Shown here: positions 1 through 5,568 of the stretch, piece after piece
Position numbering within the stretch: position 1 is the first letter of the stretch
Layout of the letters: every line of letters starts with the position of its first letter
Source: an uncultured Erysipelotrichaceae bacterium
GTDB taxonomy: Bacteria > Bacillota_I > Bacilli_A > Erysipelotrichales > Erysipelotrichaceae
Length of the DNA stretch: 18,049 nt
Reading direction: 5' to 3'
NCBI GenBank assembly: GCA_905201565.1
Contig: CAJKOS010000018.1
Location: forward strand, 1 to 18,049
The notes under the pieces: generated by a model
Told to the model about the DNA's origin: nothing
Seen by the model: only the letters and a program-made list of their open reading frames with translations
The model's database searches: none
Position numbers and translations under genes: made by a program

Positions 1-513
1 GATGCGGTGAATGGCAGAAAGATCTACACCCTGGAAGATCCGGTGGAAGTTGTACATGAGCGCTACATCCAGCTACAAGTCAATGAGAAGCAGCACATGT
101 CCTATGCGGAAGGCATACGGCAGCTCATGCGCCATGATCCGGACATCATCATGATCGGGGAGATCCGTGACTCTGAGGCAGCCATGATGGCAGTGCGGTG
201 TGCTCTGACGGGTCATCTTGTTGTGACCAGTCTTCATGCCCAGGATTGTGTCTCTGCCATATTGAGGCTTTTGGAGCTTGGGGTGGATGCCTATCAGCTG
301 AAGGATGTATTGACAGGTGTGCTGAACCAGAGGTTGTTTGAGATGAAGGATGGAAGAAAGACAGGCATTTATGAGTTTATGGACAGGAAGGAGGTTGAAT
401 ACTGGTTTGAAAACAAATGTACTTCCACAGATTTTGTCCCGCTTGCAAGAAAGCTGGAAGAAGCAGGTATCAGCGAACTGGATACAGCAATTATTTCCAA
501 AGACAATTTCTGA
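1..513 (+). CDS. comGA: ComGA competence pilus assembly ATPase (3' part)
   Basis: This is the C-terminal 170 residues of a GspE/PilB-type secretion ATPase; the 5' part lies left of the window and the frame is open from base 1. ComGA is a cytoplasmic hexameric ATPase that powers assembly of the transformation pseudopilus. Visible motifs, numbered from the first codon: an Asp-box-like LEDPVE (11-16), a Walker B and T2SE signature running DIIMIGEIRD (48-57), and a conserved His in GHLVVTSLHA (71-80). The identity as ComGA, not a general type II secretion or PilB ATPase, rests on the following comGB-to-comGG genes. It heads a seven-gene operon and its 3' end overlaps the likely start of comGB. 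Confidence is high for the family and for the assignment. Confidence 0.95.
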   Translation, partial: DAVNGRKIYTLEDPVEVVHERYIQLQVNEKQHMSYAEGIRQLMRHDPDIIMIGEIRDSEAAMMAVRCALTGHLVVTSLHAQDCVSAILRLLELGVDAYQLKDVLTGVLNQRLFEMKDGRKTGIYEFMDRKEVEYWFENKCTSTDFVPLARKLEEAGISELDTAIISKDNF

Positions 514-1477
514 TGGAGATGTGGAGGCTCTTTCATCGCTCATGGATGGTGGTTTTGCCTTCAAAGATGCGCTTACCGTACTTGAAACAGAGAAAAACAA
601 GGTGTACTTCGACAGGATGAGAAGGAAGCTTGAAAATGGTGAGGAGCTGAGGTCGTTTATCAAAGACTATGTTCCTGCAGCATGGAAGAAGTATCTGACG
701 GATTTTCTTTCGTTTCTTACGGTCAATGACAGTTTATTGCTTGCGAAGACGATGGTCCATAAGGAAAGGGAGGATAAACAGCAGCTGTTGAAAGGACTGC
801 TATACCCGTTTCTCTTACTGACGGGGATCAGCTTTGGCATTGTGCTGTTTGATAAGACGGTATTGCCGGGCATGATGTCCATGCTTTCCTCCTTTGGTAC
901 AGCGGATGAATCAGTGCTTGTACTGAGTGGGTTTGTGGAACTGTTTTCGTGGATTCTCTTTGCATCGGTAATTCTTTCCGCCATCCTGCTGCTCATCTTT
1001 CTTTCGGATGCCCGCATCGTTTCTACCTATCGCTTCCTTGCAAGACGCTTCAGTGGCACATTGCTTGTGCAATATGCATCAAGGCAGTTTGCCATCTTCT
1101 TCCTGCAGTGCAAAGCCCGCAGTATGTCCACCCGTGAAAGCATAGCCCTGATGAAGAATCTTTCATCAAGACCATTAGTGTCCTTTATTGCTTCTGAGCT
1201 GGACAGGGTATTTCTGCAGGGAGAAACATTTGAACATGCACTGGATTCTGTTTACATCGAGCCAGCCCTTGCCCGCTTCTTCAGGATTTCCCTGTACAGT
1301 GAAAATACAGAAGCGATGCTCGAAGCGTATTTGTCCATGTGCGATCAGCGCACAAAGAGGCAGATCAAAAGGCTCACACAGATCATGCAGTGCGTGACAT
1401 ATGCTGCAGCAGGTATCGTCATCGTTGTGGTCTATCGCATATTGATGATGCCTATGAGTATGTTAGAGAATTTGTGA
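407..1477 (+). CDS. comGB: ComGB, pseudopilus inner membrane platform protein
   Basis: GspF/PilC-family polytopic membrane protein that forms the platform on which ComGA acts. Hydrophobic segments lie around residues 132-150, 176-200 and 328-348 (numbered from 407), matching the usual three-helix layout. The family core, with the pattern of a repeated helical domain, begins near SDGDVEALSSLMDGG. The start is not settled. The frame is open from an ATG at 350; a TTG at 407 lies 12 bases after a perfect AAGGAGG at 388-394; a GTG at 521, just past the comGA stop, has GGAG too close (2 bases). I chose 407, giving 356 residues. All options but the last put the start inside comGA, consistent with the overlaps further down this operon. 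The stop is 11 bases before comGC. Confidence 0.88.
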   Translation: MKTNVLPQILSRLQESWKKQVSANWIQQLFPKTISDGDVEALSSLMDGGFAFKDALTVLETEKNKVYFDRMRRKLENGEELRSFIKDYVPAAWKKYLTDFLSFLTVNDSLLLAKTMVHKEREDKQQLLKGLLYPFLLLTGISFGIVLFDKTVLPGMMSMLSSFGTADESVLVLSGFVELFSWILFASVILSAILLLIFLSDARIVSTYRFLARRFSGTLLVQYASRQFAIFFLQCKARSMSTRESIALMKNLSSRPLVSFIASELDRVFLQGETFEHALDSVYIEPALARFFRISLYSENTEAMLEAYLSMCDQRTKRQIKRLTQIMQCVTYAAAGIVIVVVYRILMMPMSMLENL

Positions 1478-1488
1478 AAGGAGAAACC

Positions 1489-1788
1489 ATGAGAAAAGAT
1501 GGTTTTACACTGCTTGAGATGGCAGTGGTCGTACTCATCATTTCGGTATTGTTTTTACTGACCGTACCCAACATCCGCGACACGCTGAATATTGTCAATG
1601 ACCGTGGCTGCAAGGCTATTGAAAAGGTGGCAGATGCGGCAATTCTCGAATACAAGATGCAATATGATGAATTCCCTGGCAGTGTGCAGGACCTCGTCAG
1701 TGCCGGGCTTTTGACAGAAGATCAGACAACCTGTGATAACAACAGCAAATCGCTGGTCATCAGTAATGGAACGGCACATGTCGAATGA
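1489..1788 (+). CDS. comGC: ComGC, major competence pseudopilin
   Basis: 99-residue type IV pilin-like protein, the main subunit of the competence pseudopilus that crosses the cell wall. It has a short basic leader MRKDG, a prepilin peptidase site between Gly5 and Phe6, and the conserved Glu at mature position +5 (FTLLE), followed by a hydrophobic helix to about residue 28. Two cysteines (41 and 82) could form the intramolecular disulfide known in the B. subtilis protein. The start is clear: AAAGGAG at 1477-1483 lies 5 bases before ATG 1489. Its length agrees with the family, about 100 residues. It would need ComC-type prepilin peptidase, which is not in this window. The 3' end overlaps comGD in another frame. 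Confidence 0.95.
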   Translation: MRKDGFTLLEMAVVVLIISVLFLLTVPNIRDTLNIVNDRGCKAIEKVADAAILEYKMQYDEFPGSVQDLVSAGLLTEDQTTCDNNSKSLVISNGTAHVE

Positions 1789-2080
1789 AGGCTTTACGAT
1801 TGCTGAGATGTGCATTGTCATCTTTGCGCTCGGCATGTTTGCCTATCCTGCCGTCCTTGATGCAAAGCCATACACGGCATTGTCTTTGTGGGCTGCGGAT
1901 TACATCGCTGCCCAGGCTGAAGCCATCGCTTCTGCTGAAAGGACGAGCTGTGAAAGTGAAGAAGGGTGGCCATCCGTTTCCTTCAATGAGAAGGGGAATG
2001 TCTCGCGGGCTTCCCCGATCTATGAAGATGGCAGGGAAGTCACGATCAGCCTCGGCACGGGCAGGCTTGTGTTCAAGTAG
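1766..2080 (+). CDS. comGD: ComGD-like minor pseudopilin
   Basis: 104-residue type IV pilin-like protein in the ComGD position. The leader MERHMSNEG is followed by FTIAEM, giving a prepilin peptidase site with Phe +1 and Glu +5, then a hydrophobic helix. Minor pseudopilins of this kind are thought to prime or cap the ComGC fibre. ATG 1766 was preferred because it gives a leader with positive charge; ATG 1778 (MSNEG leader) is also possible and neither has a strong ribosome binding site, suggesting coupling to translation of comGC, which it overlaps by 11 to 23 bases. One Cys lies in the soluble part (SCESEEG). Order in the operon supports the name more than sequence similarity does. Confidence 0.85.
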   Translation: MERHMSNEGFTIAEMCIVIFALGMFAYPAVLDAKPYTALSLWAADYIAAQAEAIASAERTSCESEEGWPSVSFNEKGNVSRASPIYEDGREVTISLGTGRLVFK

Positions 2081-2297
2081 CGGTTTTCTGCTTGTGGAAG
2101 GGATGCTTGTGGTGGTGATCACCATCCTGCTGGTCAGTGCCGTATCTGATGCCATGACCGTCTTCTATCAGCGTGATGAACATATTGAGGAGGCAGCTGA
2201 TCTCTATGATGAGCAGTACCGCCTTGCTTTGGAAAGGGGGAATGGATGCGATATCGATTGCCGTGTGACACCAGAGCCAACAGAGGATCCGCTTTGA
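2067..2297 (+). CDS. comGE: ComGE-like minor pseudopilin (TTG start)
   Basis: 76-residue pilin-like protein in the ComGE slot. The frame has no ATG at a sensible place: the only start that leaves a proper leader is TTG 2067, giving MCSSSG followed by FLLVEGM, which again provides Gly, Phe +1 and Glu +5 of a prepilin peptidase site. A hydrophobic helix runs to about residue 25. The soluble domain is very short and ends with a NGCDIDC motif holding two cysteines. The gene overlaps comGD by 14 bases and comGF by 52, so translation is probably coupled. The name is by position; ComGE sequences are poorly conserved in general. Confidence 0.78.
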   Translation: MCSSSGFLLVEGMLVVVITILLVSAVSDAMTVFYQRDEHIEEAADLYDEQYRLALERGNGCDIDCRVTPEPTEDPL

Positions 2298-2662
2298 CGG
2301 AAATATTGCTTGTGATGTTCATTGCATCGCTGATGATGGCACCGGTTGTTTCGGCTATCCGCCTTGTCCCGAGGTTTTTGACCTTTCAGGAAGATGTACA
2401 GGATGAAATAGCCCTTGCCCAGGTCAGGCGCATACTCATGTTGTCCTACAAGGTGGAAAATAACGGCAGTACGCTTGCCTATACATACCAGGAGCGGGAA
2501 TTCCGGTTGTCGATGGTCAATGGCAACCTCATCATCCAGCCTGGCACGCAGATGATTCTTCCAGAGATTTCAGAGGCTTATTTTGAAAGTGAGGGTGAAG
2601 TGATCTATGTTGTCTATACAAGAGAGGGAAAGGAGCGCAAAGCACCCCTTGTGCACACGTGA
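2246..2662 (+). CDS. comGF: ComGF-like minor pseudopilin
   Basis: 138-residue protein with the ComGF layout. After a 14-residue leader ending in NRG comes SALTEILLVMF, so the conserved Glu stands at mature +5, followed by a hydrophobic helix. The remaining part holds the beta-rich pattern typical of ComGF (LAYTYQEREFRLS, then IYVVYTREGKE). The start is well supported: AAAGGGGGAA at 2233-2242 lies just before ATG 2246. The gene begins inside comGE and its end overlaps comGG by 56 bases. It acts with ComGD, E and G in the minor pilin complex needed for fibre formation. The family call is by motif layout and position. Confidence 0.85.
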   Translation: MRYRLPCDTRANRGSALTEILLVMFIASLMMAPVVSAIRLVPRFLTFQEDVQDEIALAQVRRILMLSYKVENNGSTLAYTYQEREFRLSMVNGNLIIQPGTQMILPEISEAYFESEGEVIYVVYTREGKERKAPLVHT

Positions 2663-3014
2663 TGGGGTGGTGGCGGTATGGTTTCTGCTGTTGTTTCTGT
2701 TTTGTACTGCAGCGGTATTTGCCGGCATGATGGCAAAGCGGAACTTCCTTGAAGCGATGGTATCCCTGAAACAGGCAAATGCATACCAGTGTGCAGAGTC
2801 CATCATCCTTGACTATGTCAAATGTGCCTTGTTGAAGGATGAACTTGTGGATGGGATACTGCCTGTTTCAAATGTCAGTGCATCTATAACGGTATACGAT
2901 GATGCATTGACGATAGAGGTCAGTGATCCAATAGATGAAACGATCACAGTCTTCTTTGATGAAGAGACGCATTATGTCTATGAGATGGATGTGTTGCGCC
3001 ATGACTTCTATTGA
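2607..3014 (+). CDS. comGG: ComGG-like minor pseudopilin
   Basis: 135-residue protein closing the comG operon. A hydrophobic helix (about residues 21-41, VVAVWFLLLFLF) follows a basic stretch ending in TRDG, a possible prepilin site. No Glu is present at +5, which is also usual for ComGG and fits its role as a minor, atypical subunit. Two cysteines (YQC and VKC) lie beyond the helix. ATG 2607 has GAGGGTG about 9 bases upstream; a TTG at 2649 would give a shorter leader. The call rests mainly on being the seventh gene after comGF. Its stop codon TGA (3012-3014) falls inside the -35 hexamer of the next promoter. Confidence 0.75.
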   Translation: MLSIQERERSAKHPLCTRDGVVAVWFLLLFLFCTAAVFAGMMAKRNFLEAMVSLKQANAYQCAESIILDYVKCALLKDELVDGILPVSNVSASITVYDDALTIEVSDPIDETITVFFDEETHYVYEMDVLRHDFY

Positions 3015-3038
3015 CACAGGGTGTCATTTCCTTAAAAT
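3011..3038 (+). promoter_or_regulatory. Sigma-A type promoter of efp
   Basis: A perfect -35 TTGACA (3011-3016) and a near-consensus -10 TAAAAT (3033-3038) are separated by 16 bases, placing the start of transcription near 3045, about 20 bases before the efp ATG. The -35 box includes the comGG stop codon, so efp has its own promoter independent of the competence operon. A likely ribosome binding site, AGGTGG, lies near 3048-3053. Confidence 0.75.
3012..3026. repeat. Short inverted repeat over the efp -35 box
   Basis: TGACAC (3012-3017) and GTGTCA (3021-3026) form a perfect 6-base inverted repeat with a 3-base centre. It covers most of the -35 hexamer and part of the spacer of the efp promoter and sits directly after the comGG stop. 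It could be an operator, or a weak stem-loop at the end of the comG transcript; no good T-run follows, so a terminator is less likely. It may also be chance. Confidence 0.4.
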
Positions 3039-3063
3039 AAGTAAGGATAGGTGGTGTACAAAA

Positions 3064-3621
3064 ATGATTATTGTAAATGATTTGAAACCAGGAACATCCT
3101 TTGAATATGAAGGAAATCTGTATCAGGTGCTCAACCTGCAGCTCAATAAAACAGCAATGCGTCAGATGATTGTCAAGGTCAAGGTCAAAAACCTCCGCAC
3201 AGGTGTCATCAACGAACTGTCTTTCACCGGTGGTGACAAGGTAGAACAGGCGCATATCGACAAGAAGGAAATGCAGTACCTCTATGATGATGGTACAAAT
3301 CTTGTCTTCATGGATAATGAGACATATGAGCAGATTGAAATTCCTAAGGAAAGACTGACATGGGAAATGCAGTTCATGAAGGCAAATGAGAATGTCACCA
3401 TTTCCATGTATGAAAGTGAAATTCTCGGTGTCATGCTGCCGGATAAGGTGACATTGCAGATTACCGAATGCGAACAGGCTGTCAAGGGTGATACAGCAAC
3501 TTCTGCAACAAAGAATGCAGTTGTGGAAACTGGTCTTGAGATCAAGGTTCCGCTTTTCATCCAGAATGGGGAAATGGTTGTCATTTCCACCGCTGATGGA
3601 AAGTATTCCGGAAGAGCGTAA
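3064..3621 (+). CDS. efp: Translation elongation factor P
   Basis: 185-residue EF-P, which binds between the P and E sites of the ribosome and relieves stalling at polyproline. The protein aligns to the family over its whole length: N-terminal KOW-like domain (1-62), central OB domain with the hallmark MQYLYDDGTNLVFMDNETYEQ region split over residues 75-95, and C-terminal OB domain ending VISTADGKYSGRA. The start at ATG 3064 gives the standard N-terminus MIIVNDLKPG. Odd point: in a gapless comparison with B. subtilis EF-P from memory, the loop that normally reads KPGKG reads KTAMR (29-33), so the residue equal to the modified Lys32 is Met32. The gene is monocistronic, with its own promoter and terminator. 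Confidence 0.97.
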   Translation: MIIVNDLKPGTSFEYEGNLYQVLNLQLNKTAMRQMIVKVKVKNLRTGVINELSFTGGDKVEQAHIDKKEMQYLYDDGTNLVFMDNETYEQIEIPKERLTWEMQFMKANENVTISMYESEILGVMLPDKVTLQITECEQAVKGDTATSATKNAVVETGLEIKVPLFIQNGEMVVISTADGKYSGRA

Positions 3622-3630
3622 AATGCAGTG

Positions 3631-3669
3631 AAGACTCTTGGGGGATTTTTCTTCAGGAGTCTTTTCTTC
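3631..3669 (+). terminator. Terminator after efp
   Basis: A 10-base-pair stem is formed by 3631-3640 (AAGACTCTTG) and 3654-3663 (CAGGAGTCTT) with a single G-U pair and a 13-base loop, followed by TTCTTC. The T-run is interrupted, but the position 10 bases after the efp stop fits an intrinsic terminator. Confidence 0.7.
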
Positions 3670-3710
3670 ATCATGGAAGAATAACTTAAGGTTTCAGGTA
3701 CGCATTGTCG

Positions 3711-3719
3711 TGCTATCAT
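3711..3719 (+). promoter_or_regulatory. Extended -10 promoter of the 3736 gene
   Basis: TGC followed by TATCAT (3714-3719) makes an extended -10 element. The -35 is weak (TTTCAG at 3692-3697, spacer 16). Transcription would start near 3726, leaving a leader of about 10 bases that holds the ribosome binding site GGAG (3727-3730). The layout closely resembles the promoter at 5537. Confidence 0.5.
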
Positions 3720-3735
3720 ATTGTGTGGAGATTTT

Positions 3736-4644
3736 ATGATGAGAGTTAGAAGAAACCATAAATGGAAGAGAAGTGCACTTCCATCTGACCGGCATCAGAG
3801 GGCGTGTGCCGCAAGGCATATTCCTTATGTGAGGGTGAATCAGGCAAAACCTGTTTCAGAAATTGAAAGTATTGTAGAATTGCAGCCGGTGGTTCAGCAG
3901 GAAATAAAGGTCAAAAAAGAAACTGCTCCTTTTTTGCGCAAGAAGGAGAAGAAAGAGAAGAAGACAGGTCTATTGCACCGGTACAACAGAAATGTGCAGG
4001 CTTCACGCAATGCGGAAATCGATGCACTGGTCAATCGCAAGAAACACAGACCATTTGATCTTTTGATCAGACCATACAGCTGTATGAAAGCAGAAGCAGA
4101 GCAGGAACTGCCTTCTTCATTGCTTTCAAGTATTGCAAGACTTCTTGTGAAGTGGATTGTTGCAGCAGTGATTATAGCGATGTACTTTGCTTCTCTGGTC
4201 AATCACTTCAACTTCAGTATCTTGCGTGTCAGCTTTACATCTGGGGCAGAAACCGCCATGCGCATGTGCCTGGTATTTGCCGGATGTGAAATGCTCACCT
4301 ATATTGGCATTGCCATTCTTTCCCGCTTTACAAAGAAACCGTTGAGCTTTGCCCGTGTCTTTGCGGCAGGAACGATGGGGGTTGTTGCAGAAACTGCCGG
4401 CTTTGTTCTGGCAGGTCTTGCAGGACTTGCTAATCCATTGCTTGCCCTTGCGATGCTTCTAGGTACGATATTCTTTGGTACGATCTTAAGAAGTATGGCT
4501 ATTGCAAGATGTGGCGCATTGCGAGAGGAGACAGTTGCGATTGTGGCAGCGCTATGCGGGCTTGTTTCGATTGGGCTTGTCTTCCTGTTTTTCGACCTTG
4601 GTGAGACAGCACTTATCAAATTGCTGCTGGAAATTTATTATTGA
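3736..4644 (+). CDS. Multi-pass membrane protein of unknown function, basic N-terminal domain
   Basis: I do not recognise this 302-residue protein. The first 130 or so residues are hydrophilic and basic, with a Lys-rich patch RKKEKKEKK near residues 68-76, and should be cytoplasmic. Five likely membrane helices follow, at about 137-156, 174-195, 207-230, 233-255 and 265-287; the 207-255 part is rich in Gly and Ala (GTMGVVAETAGFVLAG, GLAGLANPLLALAM). There is no signal peptide and no catalytic motif I can name. ATG 3736 has GGAG 5 bases upstream; ATG 3739 is an alternative. The gene stands alone, with a terminator before it and the FMN riboswitch after it. The half-soluble, half-membrane layout might suit a transporter-like or envelope protein with a nucleic-acid or membrane-binding head, but that is only a guess. 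Confidence 0.85.
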   Translation: MMRVRRNHKWKRSALPSDRHQRACAARHIPYVRVNQAKPVSEIESIVELQPVVQQEIKVKKETAPFLRKKEKKEKKTGLLHRYNRNVQASRNAEIDALVNRKKHRPFDLLIRPYSCMKAEAEQELPSSLLSSIARLLVKWIVAAVIIAMYFASLVNHFNFSILRVSFTSGAETAMRMCLVFAGCEMLTYIGIAILSRFTKKPLSFARVFAAGTMGVVAETAGFVLAGLAGLANPLLALAMLLGTIFFGTILRSMAIARCGALREETVAIVAALCGLVSIGLVFLFFDLGETALIKLLLEIYY

Positions 4645-4688
4645 AGTATTTACACATATACCATATAGCTTTACAATAAAGACGATAA

Positions 4689-4796
4689 AACTCAGGGCTG
4701 GGTGAAATTCCCGACCGGCGGTATACCCCGCGACTCCGCAAGGACTGAACCGGTGCAATTCCGGTGGCGACAGTAAAGTCTGGATGAAAGAGAGTT
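4689..4796 (+). ncRNA. FMN riboswitch (RFN element)
   Basis: The conserved blocks of the RFN aptamer are present in order: GGGTGAAATTCCCGACCGG (from 4699), GGCGGTA, CCGCGAC, an apical hairpin TCC-GCAA-GGA (4735-4744), ACCGGTGCAATTCCGGTGG (from 4749), then CGACAGTAAAGTC and TGGATGAAAGAGAG. Stem P1 is AACTC (4689-4693) with GAGTT (4792-4796). It binds flavin mononucleotide and lies upstream of ribU, so excess FMN should switch off riboflavin uptake. The following hairpin with T-run points to control by transcription termination. Confidence 0.96.
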
Positions 4797-4820
4797 ATCT
4801 GTCTTTTTTGTTTAACATAC

Positions 4821-4852
4821 CCGGGGGTTTTGTCTTAGATCCCCGGTTTTTT
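4821..4852 (+). terminator. Riboswitch-controlled leader terminator
   Basis: CCGGGG (4821-4826) pairs with CCCCGG (4841-4846), with a further G-U pair inside, followed by six T (4847-4852). This is the expression platform of the FMN riboswitch upstream of ribU. Immediately downstream CGGGG (4855-4859) can pair with CCCCG of the 3' arm, offering a competing hairpin next to the ribU ribosome binding site (AAAGGAGG, 4861-4868). Confidence 0.85.
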
Positions 4853-4873
4853 GTCGGGGAAAAGGAGGAAACC

Positions 4874-5479
4874 ATGACTGTTATGTCAAATTCAATCTTT
4901 TCTACGCGATCTATCGCCAAATGTGCAATTCTTTCGGCAATTGCCTTCATCCTGATGTTCTTCGATTTTCCACTTCCCTTTGCTCCATCGTTCTACCAGC
5001 TCGACTTTTCCGAACTGCCGGTGATGCTTGGTGCCTTTGCGATGGGACCGATGGCAGGGGTAGTCATCGAGGCGGTGAAGGTTGTGCTCAATCTGCTGTT
5101 CACCGGTTCTGATACAGCCTATGTTGGAGAACTTGCCAACTTTATCATCGGTGTATCCTTTGTAGTACCTGCCGCAATGATCTATCGTCATCACAAGACA
5201 AAGAACAATGCCATCATTGGTATGGTCATTGGCACCATCTGTATGACATTGATGGGATGTGTATTCAACTACTTCATCCTTCTGCCGATGTATTCTGTTC
5301 TCTATCAGCTGCCGATGGAAGCCATCATCGGTATGGGGCAGGCATTGATTCCACTGATCACCGATACATTTACCTTTGTGTGCTTTGCAGTAGTACCGTT
5401 CAACATCTTCAAGGGTATAGTGATTTCTTTGATCACGACGCTTGTCTATAAACACGTTTCCCCATTGTTACACCGCTGA
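4874..5479 (+). CDS. ribU: RibU, riboflavin ECF transporter S-component
   Basis: 201-residue integral membrane protein with about six hydrophobic helices. It binds riboflavin outside the cell and works with the shared ECF module (EcfA, EcfA', EcfT), which is not in this window. The family stretch YQLDFSELPVMLGAFAMGP (near residue 40) followed by GVVIEAVKVVLNLL matches RibU of Firmicutes, and the length is typical. The FMN riboswitch upstream strongly supports riboflavin as substrate. The start is ATG 4874, 5 bases after AAAGGAGG; the same frame is open back into the riboswitch (ATG 4784), but that extension crosses the terminator and lacks a ribosome binding site. A strong terminator follows 5 bases after the stop, so the gene is monocistronic. 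Confidence 0.95.
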   Translation: MTVMSNSIFSTRSIAKCAILSAIAFILMFFDFPLPFAPSFYQLDFSELPVMLGAFAMGPMAGVVIEAVKVVLNLLFTGSDTAYVGELANFIIGVSFVVPAAMIYRHHKTKNNAIIGMVIGTICMTLMGCVFNYFILLPMYSVLYQLPMEAIIGMGQALIPLITDTFTFVCFAVVPFNIFKGIVISLITTLVYKHVSPLLHR

Positions 5480-5483
5480 TCCG

Positions 5484-5511
5484 TTGCCCTGTACCAGCAG
5501 GGCAATTTTTT
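5484..5511 (+). terminator. Terminator after ribU
   Basis: A perfect 8-base-pair stem, TTGCCCTG (5484-5491) with CAGGGCAA (5498-5505), 6-base loop, followed directly by TTTTTT. A textbook intrinsic terminator placed 5 bases after the ribU stop. Confidence 0.93.
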
Positions 5512-5536
5512 GTTTTCCTTTCAATTGCACGATGTA

Positions 5537-5545
5537 TGCTATAAT
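5537..5545 (+). promoter_or_regulatory. Extended -10 promoter of the 5569-cmk-der-gpsA operon
   Basis: TGC followed by a consensus TATAAT (5540-5545) forms an extended -10 element. No good -35 at the usual distance was found (TTTCAA at 5519-5524, spacer 15, is the nearest). Transcription would start near 5552, giving a leader under 20 bases with ribosome binding site GGAGAG (5559-5564) before ATG 5569. It resembles the promoter at 3711. Confidence 0.7.
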
Positions 5546-5568
5546 ATTTTTTGATTGTGGAGAGTTTT

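Noticed and set aside
4784..4873. Upstream extension of ribU from ATG 4784
   Set aside because: This ATG lies in the riboswitch aptamer, the extension would be coded across the terminator hairpin, and ATG 4874 has a perfect ribosome binding site.
4892..5455. A 187-codon minus-strand frame
   Set aside because: It is antisense to ribU; the product is His- and Asp-rich as expected from reversed hydrophobic codons.
5525..5530. TTGCAC as a -35 box for the 5569 operon
   Set aside because: It is only 9 bases from the TATAAT at 5540, far too short for a sigma-A spacer.
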